Shown piece after piece: positions 8,446 to 18,792 of a DNA stretch of 64,000 nucleotides. Source of the DNA: JACCTU01 sp963848525 (GTDB taxonomy: Bacteria; Actinomycetota; Thermoleophilia; Gaiellales; Gaiellaceae); the NCBI GenBank assembly GCA_963848525.1, contig CAWKDZ010000005.1, forward strand, positions 620,001 through 684,000. Direction: 5' to 3'. The notes under the pieces were generated by a model, which made no database searches, was not told the origin of the DNA, and saw only the letters and a program-made list of their open reading frames with translations. Both the position numbers and the translations under genes were made by a program. Each line of letters starts with the position of its first letter. The stretch's first letter is position 1.

Positions 8446-9240
8446 TTGATCATCTTGGGCGCTGCCGCACTGAGCGCGGCCGGCATGCTCATCGTCCGCC
8501 GGCGCGCGCCGGCGGGAACGTTCTTCAAGGATCCGATTCCGGCGGGTGCCGTGTACACGGTCGTGGGCACCGCCTACATGGTGATCGTCGCATTCGTCTT
8601 CTTCATCGCCTTCGAGAGCTACGGCGGCGCCAAGGCCGACGCCGAGGAGGAGGCGACCGCAACGCTCGCGATGTTCCACGCCACCGGGTCGTTCGGCCCG
8701 GCTGACCGCGCGGAGCTGCAGGGGCAGATGATCTGCTACGCGCGCGAGGTCATCTCGGACGGGTGGCCCGCGATGCGGGAAGGCGGAGGGAGCTCCGTAG
8801 TGGACGCGAGGGTCTCGGCCATGGAGGAGGCCGCCGAGCAGGTCGCGGTCAACGACGCCAAACAGGCCGCCGCGTTCGACCACTGGTTCGCTTTGAACGA
8901 GGACCGGCGACATGGACGGCAGGGCCGGATCGGCAAAGCAGAAGGGTTGGTCCCTCCGGTCATCTGGTTGATCCTGATCATCGGCGCGGTGGTGGTGATC
9001 GGCTCGGTCGCCCTGTTCGCGGATCGTGACGAGGCTGCAGTCATGCAGGCAGCAATGGTCGCCGCGGTCGCGATCATCGTCGCCTCGGGGCTGGTCCTGG
9101 TGCGATTTCTCGACAAGCCATACGAGGAACAGAGCGGCAGCATCAAACCAGCGGCGATGGAGAGGACGTTGGCGCAGATGGAGAGGGACCATCGGGAGGG
9201 CGGTCAAGCCGTGATCCGGTGCGCCGACCTCAACGGTTGA
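8446..9240 (+). CDS. DUF4239-like membrane protein
   Basis: A 264-residue protein with an N-terminal helix, a second helix (AGAVYTVVGTAYMVIVAFVFFIAFESY), a soluble helical middle containing ADAEEEATATLAMFHATGSF, and two C-terminal helices. This order and the ...A..EA..L..L motif fit the bestrophin-like DUF4239 family; the function is unknown. The start is uncertain: TTG 8446 is used, but the frame is open for 51 bp upstream, where the hydrophobic run ELWLAALIILGA could belong to the protein. Confidence 0.7.
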   Translation: MIILGAAALSAAGMLIVRRRAPAGTFFKDPIPAGAVYTVVGTAYMVIVAFVFFIAFESYGGAKADAEEEATATLAMFHATGSFGPADRAELQGQMICYAREVISDGWPAMREGGGSSVVDARVSAMEEAAEQVAVNDAKQAAAFDHWFALNEDRRHGRQGRIGKAEGLVPPVIWLILIIGAVVVIGSVALFADRDEAAVMQAAMVAAVAIIVASGLVLVRFLDKPYEEQSGSIKPAAMERTLAQMERDHREGGQAVIRCADLNG

Positions 9241-9267
9241 GGGAGAGGCGCCCCGACGCGAGATGCT

Positions 9268-10154
9268 CTAGCCGCGCCGCCACTCGACGAGCGGGGCGGC
9301 GACCCAAGTCGGATCCGGTGCTTCGTAGAGCGCGGCAGCGTCGGTATACGCCATGTCGACAATCCTGCCGCGGAGTTCGCCGCGGAGATAGCGAAAGACG
9401 ACCCCTGCATCGCGCGCGTCGCTCTTCGCCTCGACGCAGTGCGGTCGTAACCGGCGTAGTCGCCGGCAGCGAGTAGCGCGATGCCCTCTTCGATTGTCGC
9501 TCGGGCGAGGTCGAGCCCGCCCTGATCGGGGGTCAGTGCGCGCTCCGGGGGATCGTCGTAGCCGATCCCGTGATGAAACGGGTCGGCCGTGGAGACGATC
9601 ACCGCGTCCTCGGCGAGGGCGGCGAGCTCGTCGATACCCGGCAGCCGCTCGGGGTGGCCGCCGGCAAGGTACGGGTACCGCTCGACGACCTCCGGGCCAT
9701 TGATCCCGCGCCGCTTCGTCTCCGCCGCCCAGAAGTGCCGAAAGCTGATCAGCGCGTGGTCGTCGCGCCACTCGTCTCGACCCTCGATGCCGGGGCCCTG
9801 GATTCCCCAGAACGGCCACCCGGACGGGTCCTCCCCTGCCGAGACGCGTGTGCGAGCCTCCTGCATCTCATCCGTGAACGCGTGCAGGACGCTGATCACG
9901 ATCACCCGATCGGCGCCGCTGTCGAGGCAGCCGTGCACCGCAGCTGCGACCTGATGCCCGCAGTCGAGGACACCGGCATGGGGAAAGACCACCACGCCTC
10001 CCGAGGCGAGCGTCGGCGCGAGATCCCATTCACGCCCACGCTCCAAACGCTCGAGCGTTCCGCGCTCACCCATCTCGGCGTGCTCGGAGCGATAGAGCTC
10101 CTGGATCCGCTCCTTGAGCTTCTGACGGTCGAGAGTCGTGTTCACGCCGCGCAC
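9268..10154 (-). CDS. MEMO/class III extradiol dioxygenase-like protein, frameshifted
   Basis: Two frames give about 295 residues. The first (10154 to about 9443) holds GGVVVFPHAGVLDCGHQVA, an AGGHPERLPG segment and STADPFHHGIGYDDPPERA; the second completes it with CVEAKSDARDAGVVF to VAAPLVEWRRG. The His-rich layout resembles MEMO1/LigB-fold proteins, often metal-binding. The length implies net loss of one base (or gain of two) near 9443. The start is GTG 10154 or GTG 10145. The biochemical role is unknown. Confidence 0.55.
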
Positions 10155-10225
10155 ATCAGAGCGATGACTCTAGCGCGGTCGTCCAGTCGTACGATCGATG
10201 ACGTCTATCCGGGAAGGAGCATGCG

Positions 10226-10867
10226 ATGGGCAAGGTCAAGGTGAGCATCTCGATGTCGCTCGACGGCTACGTCGCCGGTCCCGACCAGAGCAAGGAGAAT
10301 CCACTCGGGATCGGAGGAGAGCAGCTGCACGAGTGGGTGGTTCCGCTCAGGGCATTCCGCGAGAGGCACGGAGAGCAAGGCGGCGAGGTCAACGCGAGCA
10401 CGCCGATCGCCGAGGGGGTCCTCGGCAACGTGGGCGCGACCATCATGGGCCGAAACATGTTCGGCGGCGGGCCTGGACCGTGGGGTGACGACGCCTGGAA
10501 GGGCTGGTGGGGAGACAACCCGCCCTACCACACTCCGGTCTTCGTTCTCACCCACCACGCGCGCGAGCCGCTGGAGCTGCAGGGCGGTACCACTTTTTAC
10601 TTCGTCACGGAAGGGATCGAGTCGGCCCTCGAGCAGGCCCGGGCAGCCGCCGGCGACAAGGACGTGTCTGTCGGCGGCGGTGCCGGCGCGGTGCAGCAGT
10701 ACCTGGCGGCGGGTCTGCTGGACGAGATCCTCGTCTCGATCGTCCCCGTGATGCTCGGAGGCGGCGCACGGCTGTTCGACAACCTCGGCGACGCCAAGCC
10801 GAGGCTCGAGCAAGTCGAGGCGATCGAGGCGCCCGGAGTCACGCACGTCAGATACGCGCGCGTGTAG
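10226..10867 (+). CDS. dihydrofolate reductase/RibD C-terminal-like protein
   Basis: A 213-residue single-domain protein beginning VKVSISMSLDGYVAGPDQS, the RibD C-terminal/DHFR-fold start seen in many stand-alone actinobacterial reductases. Further motifs are GATIMGRNMFGG, TPVFVLTHHAREP, VSVGGGAGAVQQYL (nucleotide-binding glycine loop) and IVPVMLGGGARLFD. It probably uses NADPH; the substrate cannot be read from sequence. A clear ribosome site (ggaaggag) precedes the ATG. Confidence 0.85.
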   Translation: MGKVKVSISMSLDGYVAGPDQSKENPLGIGGEQLHEWVVPLRAFRERHGEQGGEVNASTPIAEGVLGNVGATIMGRNMFGGGPGPWGDDAWKGWWGDNPPYHTPVFVLTHHAREPLELQGGTTFYFVTEGIESALEQARAAAGDKDVSVGGGAGAVQQYLAAGLLDEILVSIVPVMLGGGARLFDNLGDAKPRLEQVEAIEAPGVTHVRYARV

Positions 10868-10875
10868 ACGGTCGA

Positions 10876-11184
10876 CTACCGAGCAACCAACCTACGAGCA
10901 GCGCGAGCGATCGCGGGGAAGACGCCAAGCCAGCCAAAGGCCAGGAAGCCGATCCAACCGCGCGTCTCTTTGTCGCGGATGATCGCCTGCAGGACTATGC
11001 CGATGAAGAGAACGGCGAACGTTCCCCAGAGAACTCCGCTGATCGTGGCGCCGTGTTGCGAGGCTCGCATGATTGCGACGGTCGGCAAGCCGACGAACAA
11101 CGCAAACCCAAGGATGAAGTAGGCCGCGCTGAAAACGGCGATCGCGGCAAGTTCGCGCGGAGTTCTGCGGGGCTCGCTGCTCAC
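10876..11184 (-). CDS. small membrane protein
   Basis: 102 residues from a GTG start, with an RRTPRE basic N-terminus followed by three hydrophobic helices and a basic tail (ARAARRLVAR). No family recognised. It starts 4 bp after the stop of the 39-residue secreted peptide gene (11188-11307), so the two are probably cotranscribed. It converges with the reductase gene, with only 8 bp between the stops. Confidence 0.55.
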   Translation of the reverse strand: MSSEPRRTPRELAAIAVFSAAYFILGFALFVGLPTVAIMRASQHGATISGVLWGTFAVLFIGIVLQAIIRDKETRGWIGFLAFGWLGVFPAIARAARRLVAR

Positions 11185-11187
11185 CGT

Positions 11188-11307
11188 TCAGTCAGCGCAG
11201 ACCAGACGCGGGTTGAGGTGAACGTTGTAGTGGCAGCCCTTCTTATGCGCGGCCACGGGGACGAACACCAGAGCTGCGAGCACCGCGATGGCGAGAAGGA
11301 TTCGCAT
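11188..11307 (-). CDS. 39-residue secreted or membrane-anchored peptide
   Basis: A short frame beginning MRILLAIAVLAALVF and continuing VPVAAHKKGCHYN, ending LNPRLVCAD. This is a well-formed signal peptide (basic start, hydrophobic core, Val-Ala-Ala cleavage-like site) followed by a 20-residue mature part with two cysteines. It sits directly upstream of the GTG of the small membrane protein on the same strand. No ribosome site stands out. Coding status rests on the signal peptide and operon-like spacing only. Confidence 0.4.
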   Translation of the reverse strand: MRILLAIAVLAALVFVPVAAHKKGCHYNVHLNPRLVCAD

Positions 11308-11352
11308 GCGCTGCCAGGGTGCCAACGCGCCGCGGTACCTGCCTCACACAAT

Positions 11353-12235
11353 GTGAAGACGTTCGAGATGCTCGCGCGCGTGGTCGACGAGCTGCGCAGC
11401 GACCGCTCGCTCACCAAGCTCGCGCAGGCCGTGACGATGTACCACTTCGTCGTCGAGGCCGACGCTCGCGCAGCCCGGCCAGCACTTCATCACCGACTAC
11501 CTGACCCAGCGCGACGTGCTCCCCGGCTTCCGCGAGGGCATGCGCAACGTCGCCCTCGACGAGCAGCGCCACATCGGCTTCGGCGTGAAGCTGCTGCGGG
11601 ACCTCGCGACCGCGGATCCCGAGGTGCCCGAGGCGGTGGCCGAGCAGCTGCGCAAGGCCACGCCGGTCTCGCTTGCGGTGTTCGTGCCGCCGGGCTGGGA
11701 CGAGCGCTACGTCGAGTGCTTCGGCTTCACGCTCGAGCAGGTCTACGAGGAGGGCGCGCGCTCGTTCGAGGCGAAGTTCAAGGCCGCCGGGCTCCCGGTC
11801 GAGTCCCTCCCCGGGCCGCAGGTCATGCCGATGGACATGCCGCCCGCCGGGCGCGCGGCTCGCGGCATCGCGATGCTGCGGGCGGGATACCTGGGCGAGC
11901 GCAACGGCGCCCCGGCGCGCGACCCCGAGGCGATGGCGATGCTCTTCGACAGCATGCGCCGCAGCGTCGATCTGCGCAATGCGCCCGACGGCCCGTTCGT
12001 GCTCCAGTGGGAGTTCCCGGACGCCGAGCCGTGGCACCTGCGGGTCGACAACGGCGCCACCGCCGCGACTCCGGGCCGCGCGCCCCACGTCGACCTCGAG
12101 CTGCAGTGCGGCTTCGACGACTGGGTCGACGTCGTCGCCGGCCGGCTCGACCCGCGCAAGGCGGTGGCCACCGGCCGCCTGCGCCCACGCGGACGGCCGC
12201 GGACGCTCTGGCGCGCCCGCGGCCTCTTCGGCTAG
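11353..12235 (+). pseudogene. R2-like ferritin fold plus SCP2 domain, 5'-truncated and frameshifted
   Basis: The visible part begins VKTFEMLARVVDELR and contains the ribonucleotide-reductase-R2-like iron motifs VTMYHFVVEA...LAQPGQHF and NVALDEQRHIGFG (ExxH). A C-terminal sterol-carrier-like domain follows (VDLELQCGFDDWVDVVAGRLDP). The first metal-ligand helix is missing: upstream sequence belongs to the divergent peptide gene, leaving no room. One extra G near 11468 (gccGacgctc) also breaks the frame. It could be a true relic or the product of an assembly join near 11345. Confidence 0.55.
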
Positions 12236-12986
12236 TGAGCGGCGACCTTCCGGTAGCGGTTGACCGCCAGCGGCGCAAAGACCGCGAGGATCGCCGTGCA
12301 CCAGATGAACGACATCCACACGTCGGTGTTCGCCGGCGTGTCGAGCCACAGGTGACGCACGGCGTCGGTCACCGTGGTGAACGGGTTGGCCTCGGCGAAC
12401 TGCCGCAGGCCGTCGGGCATCGACTCGGCCGGCACGAAGATCGCCGACGCGAAGGTCAGCGGGAAGATCGCCGTGAAGCCGATCGCGTTCGCGGTCTCCG
12501 GCGACGACGAGTAGAGCCCGACGAGTGCGAACACCCACGAGAAGGCGTAACCGAAATACAGCAGCAGCACGATTCCCAGGGCGATGTCGCCGGCGCCGGT
12601 GGTGATGTTGAAGCCGGCGACGAACCCGACGGCCAGCAGCACGGCCAGCGACAGGCAGTTGAGCAGCACGTCAGACGATGTGCGCCCGGCGAGTACCGCG
12701 GCGCGCGACATCGGCAGCGAGCGGAAGCGGTCGATCAGGCCCTTGGAGACGTCCTCGGACAGCCCGAGGGCGGTCACGAACCCGCCGAACGCGATCGACT
12801 GCACGATGATGCCGGGCATCAGGAAGTCGACGTAGTCGAACCCGGGCGTCTGGATCGCGCCGCCGAACACGTACACGAACAGCAGCACGAACATGACCGG
12901 CTGGACCGTGTAGGCGATCAGCAGGTCCGGCTGGCGCGGGATCCGCATCAGGTTGCGGCGCGCGAGGATCAGCGAGTCCTCGATCG

Positions 12987-12990
<4 letters not shown>
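12232..12990 (-). CDS. ABC-2 type exporter permease (DrrB-like)
   Basis: A 252-residue permease with six hydrophobic helices. The N-terminus has RRNLMRIPRQPDLLIAYTVQP and the centre GLIDRFRSLPMSR, both hallmarks of daunorubicin-resistance-type ABC-2 permeases; PAESMPDGLRQFAEANPFTTV near the C-terminus is also typical. It partners the ATPase encoded immediately upstream (ATGA overlap). Substrates of this family range from drugs to lipids, so the cargo is unknown. Confidence 0.88.
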
Positions 12991-13982
<992 letters not shown>

Positions 13983-14043
13983 GCATCCCGAAGCTAGCGG
14001 AGGCCGGCGGTCGCACAGGTACGGTTTGGCACACTCTCTGGCG

Positions 14044-14763
14044 ATGGACGAGCGGCGACCGCGCCCCAAGCTGATCGAGCGGCTCGAGGCGCGGCGGGAG
14101 ACGCACCACCAGCGCAGCCGCGTCTACCGGATCGGCTTCACGGTCGTGGGCGCGCTGATCCTCGCGGGCGGCATGGTGTTGTTGGTCACGCCGGGCCCGG
14201 CCTTCGTGCTGATCCCGATCGGCCTGGCCATGCTCGCGCTCGAGTTCACCTGGGCCGAGCGGCTGCTCGAGAAGTCGCTCCAGCAGGCCCAGATCGCGCA
14301 GGAGAAGGCCGCGCAGACGACGACGCTGCAGCGCGTGCTGGGCGTGCTCGCCGGCCTGCTCGCGCTCGCGGCGTGCATCGTCGCGGTCCTGCTGTGGGAC
14401 ATCCCGCTGCTGCCGGACTGCGTAGCCCGGCAGCAGTCGAGAGACGATCAGGTCGTCGTGCCGGCCGTCTGGCTGGGGGAGGAGGCGGTGGTCGTCGAGG
14501 TGTACTCGAACTCCTCCTCCTTGCCGAACAGCGCGTCGAGCACCTTCTTGCGCAGCGGCTCGGAGACCGCGAGGGCCACGCCGGCGCCGGCGACGCCGAG
14601 GAACAGGAGCTTGCCGATCCCGCCGCGCTTCTTCTTGGGTGACTCGCGCAGGGCGACGCTCGCGTCCTTGACCGACTCTGCGGCCTTCTTGACTTCCTTC
14701 TGCAGCTTCTTGTCGTCGAAGATCTGCTTGGTCGGCGACTTGCCGTTGCTCAGCCGGCTGTAG
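14044..14763 (+). CDS. PGPGW-type small membrane protein, 3' end doubtful
   Basis: The N-terminal 125 residues are convincing: a basic stretch (DERRPRPKLIERLEARRET), a helix ending LLVTPGPAFVLIPIGLAML (the PGPGW-family motif), then EFTWAERLLEKSLQQAQ and a last helix to LLWDIPLLPD. After about 14420 the frame runs 316 bp over the convergent gene at 14448-14903 and reads like its antisense. The real stop is probably near 14420, reached by a one-base shift (tgcg-tag). Function unknown. Confidence 0.6.
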   Translation: MDERRPRPKLIERLEARRETHHQRSRVYRIGFTVVGALILAGGMVLLVTPGPAFVLIPIGLAMLALEFTWAERLLEKSLQQAQIAQEKAAQTTTLQRVLGVLAGLLALAACIVAVLLWDIPLLPDCVARQQSRDDQVVVPAVWLGEEAVVVEVYSNSSSLPNSASSTFLRSGSETARATPAPATPRNRSLPIPPRFFLGDSRRATLASLTDSAAFLTSFCSFLSSKICLVGDLPLLSRL

Positions 14764-14903
14764 GCCTTCTTCGCGGAGTCGTACGCCTGGGCGATGTTGT
14801 CGCGCAGGTCCTCGTCCTCGACGATGCGCTGGACGTACGGGTTGTAGCGCGCCTTCATGGCGGCCTTCTGCGCGCTCTTGGCCTTCTTCTTGGCTTGTGC
14901 CAT
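14448..14903 (-). CDS. basic, helical conserved protein of unknown function
   Basis: 151 residues. The N-terminus is lysine-rich (MAQAKKKAKSAQKAAMKARY), followed by a helical region (EDEDLRDNIAQAYDSAKKAYSRL, DDKKLQKEVKKAAESVKDA), one hydrophobic helix (GKLLFLGVAGAGVALAV) and a Ser/Thr tail. It resembles apolipoprotein/YtxH-like helical proteins in composition. I chose ATG 14903 because the upstream 14 codons look non-coding. It lies between lon and the convergent PGPGW gene. Confidence 0.65.
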   Translation of the reverse strand: MAQAKKKAKSAQKAAMKARYNPYVQRIVEDEDLRDNIAQAYDSAKKAYSRLSNGKSPTKQIFDDKKLQKEVKKAAESVKDASVALRESPKKKRGGIGKLLFLGVAGAGVALAVSEPLRKKVLDALFGKEEEFEYTSTTTASSPSQTAGTTT

Positions 14904-14954
14904 ACCACCTCTCCGCGTTCCGTTTTGCACGAGCATACCCGGCATCCGCCGGCC

Positions 14955-17271
14955 TCAACGGCCGTCTGACAGCGCGGCGTCGAAGACCTCTCCCACCTCG
15001 CCGACCCACACGAAGTCCATCTTCGCCCGCAGCGCCTCCGGGAGGTCCTCGAGGTCGCCCTCGTTGCGGCGCGGCGCCAGCACGCGGCGGATGCCCGCGC
15101 GCTGGGCGGCGAGGGCCTTCTCCTTGAGGCCGCCGATCGGCAGCACCTGGCCGCTGAGGGTGAGCTCGCCGGTCATCGCCAGGTCGTCGCGCACCGGGCG
15201 GCCGGAGACGAGCGACATCAGCGCGGTGGCCATCGTGATGCCGGCGCTCGGCCCGTCCTTGGGGATCGCTCCGGCCGGCACGTGCACGTGCAGGTCGTGT
15301 GTCGCGAACCAGTCCTCGGGCGTGTCGGCGTGCCCGCGCACGTAGGAGAGCGCGGCCTGCGCGGACTCCTTCATGACGTCGCCGAGCTGGCCGGTGATCG
15401 TGAGCTTGCCCTTGCCCGGCATCGCGCGTCGCCTCGACGAACAGCACGTCGCCGCCCGCCGGCGTCCAGGCGAGCCCGGTGGCGACGCCCGGCTCGGCGG
15501 TGCGGCGGCGCACGTCGGCCTGGAAGCGCGGGCGACCGAGCAGCTCGCGCACGCGCGGGGCGGTCACCGAGACCTTGCCGTTGTGGGTTCCCAGCGCGAC
15601 CCGGACGGCGACCTTGCGGCACACCGAGCCGATCTCGCGCTCGAGCGAGCGCACGCCCGCCTCGCGCGTGTAATCGGCGACGATCGCCTTCAGGCCGGCG
15701 TCGGAGAACGCGACCTGCGAGCGCTTGAGGCCGTTGCGCTCGATCTGGCGCGGCACGAGGTAGCGCTTGGCGATCTGGAGCTTCTCCTCGGCCGTGTAGC
15801 CGGCAAGGGCGATGACCTCCATGCGATCGCGCAGCGGACCGGGCACGCGGTCCATGTCGTTGGCCGTGCACATGAACATCACGCGCGAGAGGTCGAACTG
15901 GACGTCGAGGTAGTGGTCGCGGAACGTGGAGTTCTGCTCGGGGTCGAGCACCTCGAGCATCGCGCTCGCCGGGTCGCCGCGGTAGTCGGTGCCCATCTTG
16001 TCGATCTCGTCGATCATGAACACCGGGTTGTGGGACTCGGCGTCGCGCAGCGCGCGCATGATCGTCCCCGGCATGGCGCCGATGTAGGTCCGCCGGTGCC
16101 CGCGGATCTCCGACTCGTCGCGCACGCCGCCGACGCTGATGCGCTCGAAGCGGCGACCGAGCGCGCGGGCCACCGACTGCCCGAGCGACGTCTTACCGAC
16201 GCCGGGCGGGCCGGCGAGGCACAGGATCGAGCCGCGGGCGTCCGGCTTGAGCTTGCGCACGGCGAGGAACTCGAGAATCCGGTCCTTGACCTTCTCGATG
16301 TCGTAGTGGTCCTCGTCGAGCACCTGGCGGGCGTGCTCGAGGTCGAGGTTGTCCTCGGTCCCCTTGCCCCACGGCAGCGACGCCATCCACTCGAGATAGG
16401 TGCGGATGACCCCGTGCTCGGCAGCCGCCTGCGGAATCTTCTCGAGCCGCGACAGCTCGCGGTCGACCTGCGTGCGGACGTTCTCCGGCAGCTCGAGCGC
16501 GGTGAGCTGCTCGCGCAGCTCGTCGACCTCCGCCTCGGCGGGATCCTGCTCGCCGAGCTCGTCCTGGATCGCCTTCATCTGCTGGCGCAGGACCCACTCG
16601 CGCTGGCCCTTCTCCATCTCGGCGTTGACCTGGCTCTGGATCTTCGAGCCGATGGCGACGATGTCGAGCTCGCGCGCCAGCACCTCTGACAGGCGGCGCA
16701 GGCGGCGGGCCACGTCGACCTCCTCGAGCAGCCCCTGGCGCTCCTCGCTGCCGATCCGCAGCGCGCCCGCGATCAGGTGGCTGAGCGCGGACGGGTCCTC
16801 GAGGTTGGCGACCGCCATCTGCAGCTCCTCGGGGAGGTACGGGACCTCCTCGATGATCTGGCTGAAGGTCTGCTGGACGTTGCGCATCAGCGCGGTCAGC
16901 TCGGGCCCCTCGTCGAGCACGTCGGGCAGCTCGGAGACGCGTGCCGTGAGATAGGGATCGGTGCCGAGCCACTCCTCGATCCGCACGCGCTGGCCACCCT
17001 GGACGAGGATCCGCAGCGACCCGTCGGGCACCTTGAGCATGCGCGCGACCATCCCGGCGACGCCGATGTCGTAGAGCTGGTCGGGCCCCGGAGTCTCCTC
17101 GTCGGGCTCGCGGCTGGAAACCATCACCAGCATCCGGTCGCCGACGAGCACGTCGTTGACGAGCTGCACCGAGCGCTCCTGGCCGATCGCGAGCGGCGTC
17201 AGGCTGTCGGGGTAGGTGACCGAGTCGCGCAGCGGGAGCACGGGCAGCGCGCCGGCCAGGAGCTCGCTCAT
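14955..17271 (-). CDS. lon: ATP-dependent protease Lon, one frameshift
   Basis: Both frames together give 771 residues, normal for bacterial Lon: N-terminal substrate domain (LPVLPLRDSVTYPD), Walker A GPPGVGKTSLGQ, Walker B VFMIDEIDKMG, then the protease domain with the catalytic Ser in KDGPSAGITM and the Lys in GGLKEKALAA. The frames join at about 15421, where one extra G interrupts VEATR-MPGKGKLTITGQLG. Lon degrades misfolded and regulatory proteins in the cytosol. The ATG overlaps the hsp20 stop (ATGA). The open frame that continues past the shift towards 13003 is spurious. Confidence 0.9.
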
Positions 17272-17714
17272 TCGTGCTCAGGCGCCTGGATCGGCACGGT
17301 CCGTGCGCGGGTGGGCGCGAGCGGCAGTTCGACGGTCAGCATCCCGTCCTCGTAGGAGGCGTTGGCGGCCTCGGCGTCGACGTCGACGCCGAGCGCGACG
17401 ACGCGCTGGAACGGGCCGTGCTCGACCTCGAGCTGCTGGTAGACCCGCTCCTCGCCGCCGTCGGGCTTGCGGTTGCCGGAGAGGATCAGCTCGCGGCCGC
17501 GGATCTGGAGCTCGATCTCGTTCGGGTCGATCCCGGCGAGGTCGGCGCGCACGACCGCCCGCGGAGGGTCGGCCGTGTAGTAGACGTCGACGGCGGGCGA
17601 GAAGCCGCCGCGCCGCGACGGCGCGAGCCGGCGGTCGAAGACGTCGCCGAACAGCTCGTCCATCTCCCGCCGCATCCGCTCGAAGCCGGCGAACAGGTCT
17701 CGCTCGTGGGCCAT
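17268..17714 (-). CDS. small heat-shock protein, Hsp20 family
   Basis: 148 residues with an alpha-crystallin domain: FSPAVDVYYTADPPRAVVRADLAGI, the conserved NGxLTVxLP-type end as YEDGMLTVELPLAP, and a C-terminal IxI-like VPIQAP. It holds unfolding proteins for refolding or degradation. It is translationally coupled to lon, giving a holdase-protease operon. Directly before its ATG lies a UUCG-capped hairpin (17715-17730), and no clear ribosome site is visible, which may matter for control. Confidence 0.92.
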   Translation of the reverse strand: MAHERDLFAGFERMRREMDELFGDVFDRRLAPSRRGGFSPAVDVYYTADPPRAVVRADLAGIDPNEIELQIRGRELILSGNRKPDGGEERVYQQLEVEHGPFQRVVALGVDVDAEAANASYEDGMLTVELPLAPTRARTVPIQAPEHE

Positions 17715-17730
17715 CTAGCCCGAAGGCTAG
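17715..17730 (-). other. UUCG-tetraloop hairpin abutting the hsp20 start codon
   Basis: On the minus strand CTAGCC-TTCG-GGCTAG forms a 6-bp stem capped by a cUUCGg loop, overlapping the stop of the EAL gene and ending one base before the hsp20 ATG. It may be a short terminator without U-tract or a structure that affects hsp20 initiation. Heat-shock genes often have 5' RNA thermometers, but no thermometer class is matched. Confidence 0.45.
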
Positions 17731-18755
17731 CTACGCTTGACGAAGACGCTGGGGTCGACGGCCATCGGCCGCTCGGTCGGCTGCCCGAAGTAGAAGCCCT
17801 GCCCGAGGTCGACGCCCAGCTCGAGCATCGTCTCGTACTCGTCGACGCGCTCGATGCCCTCGGCGACGACCTTGGCGCCCTGCTCGTGGGCGAGCTCGAC
17901 GAGCGCGGCGATCAGCTTGCGCCGGGCTTCGGAGTGCTGGATGCCCGAGGTCAGCGCCATGTCGATCTTGGCGATGTCGGGGCGCAGCAGGTCGAGGCAC
18001 AGCAGCGCCTCGGTGCCGCAGGAGAGGTCGTCGAGCGCGATCTGGGCGCCGCGCTTGCGGTGCGCCTCGACCATCTCCGCGAGCAGCTCGCGGTCGGGGC
18101 AGCGCTCGGGCTTGACGAGCTCGATGCAGATCCGCGACGGGTCGGCGTTCATGCTCGCGACCACCGGCCACGTGGTGCGGACCGTGGAGTCGACGTCGAG
18201 CGCGGCGCGCGGGTCGAGGTTGACGAACAGCACCTCGCCCTCGGGCAGCAGCGGAAGCCCGATCTCGAGCGCCGCCGTGCGCGCCCGGTAGTCGAAGGAG
18301 AACAGCGCGTCGTGCGCCTCGGCGGCCGCCATCAGCTCGCCGCCACGGACCTCGACGGCGCCCAGCTTGCCGCGCATCAGCGCCTCGCGGCCGTAGGCAC
18401 GGCCCGTGTCCAGCTCCACGATCGGCTGGAAGTGCGGCTTCATCTGCCCGTGCGCGAGGAAGTCGGGGAACCAGTCGGTCCGCGCGCGGTCGAGCAGCGT
18501 CTCGGCCGGCAGCGGCAGCGCCTGCTCGTCGGACAGGCGGAGCGCGAACAGGCAGGCCCGCTCGGACGGCGAGACCGACTTCAGCAGCTCCTTCAGCGCG
18601 TCGCTCCAGGCCGGGCCGGAGAGCACCAGCCCGTCGACCGCGATGTCGCCGTCGACCGGCTCGGTCGCGAGGTGCTCGACCTTGTAGAGCACGGACGGCC
18701 GGTGCGACAGCAGTCGCACGCCGTCGATCGCGGTCGTTTCAGGCGGGGTCATCAC
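17727..18755 (-). CDS. EAL-domain protein, predicted c-di-GMP phosphodiesterase
   Basis: 342 residues: an N-terminal region of about 105 residues without recognised domain, then an EAL domain. Key positions are kept: REALMR (EAL motif), VNLDP (Asn), CIELVKPE (Glu), ALDDLSCGT (the DDFG-like metal site), AKIDMAL (Lys), VVAEGIE (Glu) and a final GQGFYFGQP. This supports hydrolysis of c-di-GMP to pGpG, though DLSCG departs from the usual DFGTG. No GGDEF or membrane helix is present, so it is cytosolic. The c-di-GMP riboswitch at 45651-45729 is a plausible downstream reader. Confidence 0.85.
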   Translation of the reverse strand: MMTPPETTAIDGVRLLSHRPSVLYKVEHLATEPVDGDIAVDGLVLSGPAWSDALKELLKSVSPSERACLFALRLSDEQALPLPAETLLDRARTDWFPDFLAHGQMKPHFQPIVELDTGRAYGREALMRGKLGAVEVRGGELMAAAEAHDALFSFDYRARTAALEIGLPLLPEGEVLFVNLDPRAALDVDSTVRTTWPVVASMNADPSRICIELVKPERCPDRELLAEMVEAHRKRGAQIALDDLSCGTEALLCLDLLRPDIAKIDMALTSGIQHSEARRKLIAALVELAHEQGAKVVAEGIERVDEYETMLELGVDLGQGFYFGQPTERPMAVDPSVFVKRS

Positions 18756-18792
18756 AGGACAGCATCGGCCTGCGCGGGCCGCGGCTTGACGA

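Noticed and set aside
11181..11417. 78-codon minus-strand frame
   Set aside because: Out of frame with the signal-peptide frame at 11188-11307 and lacking protein features; also overlaps the R2-like gene.
15373..16689. 438-codon plus-strand frame
   Set aside because: Antisense of lon, typical high-GC third-position shadow.
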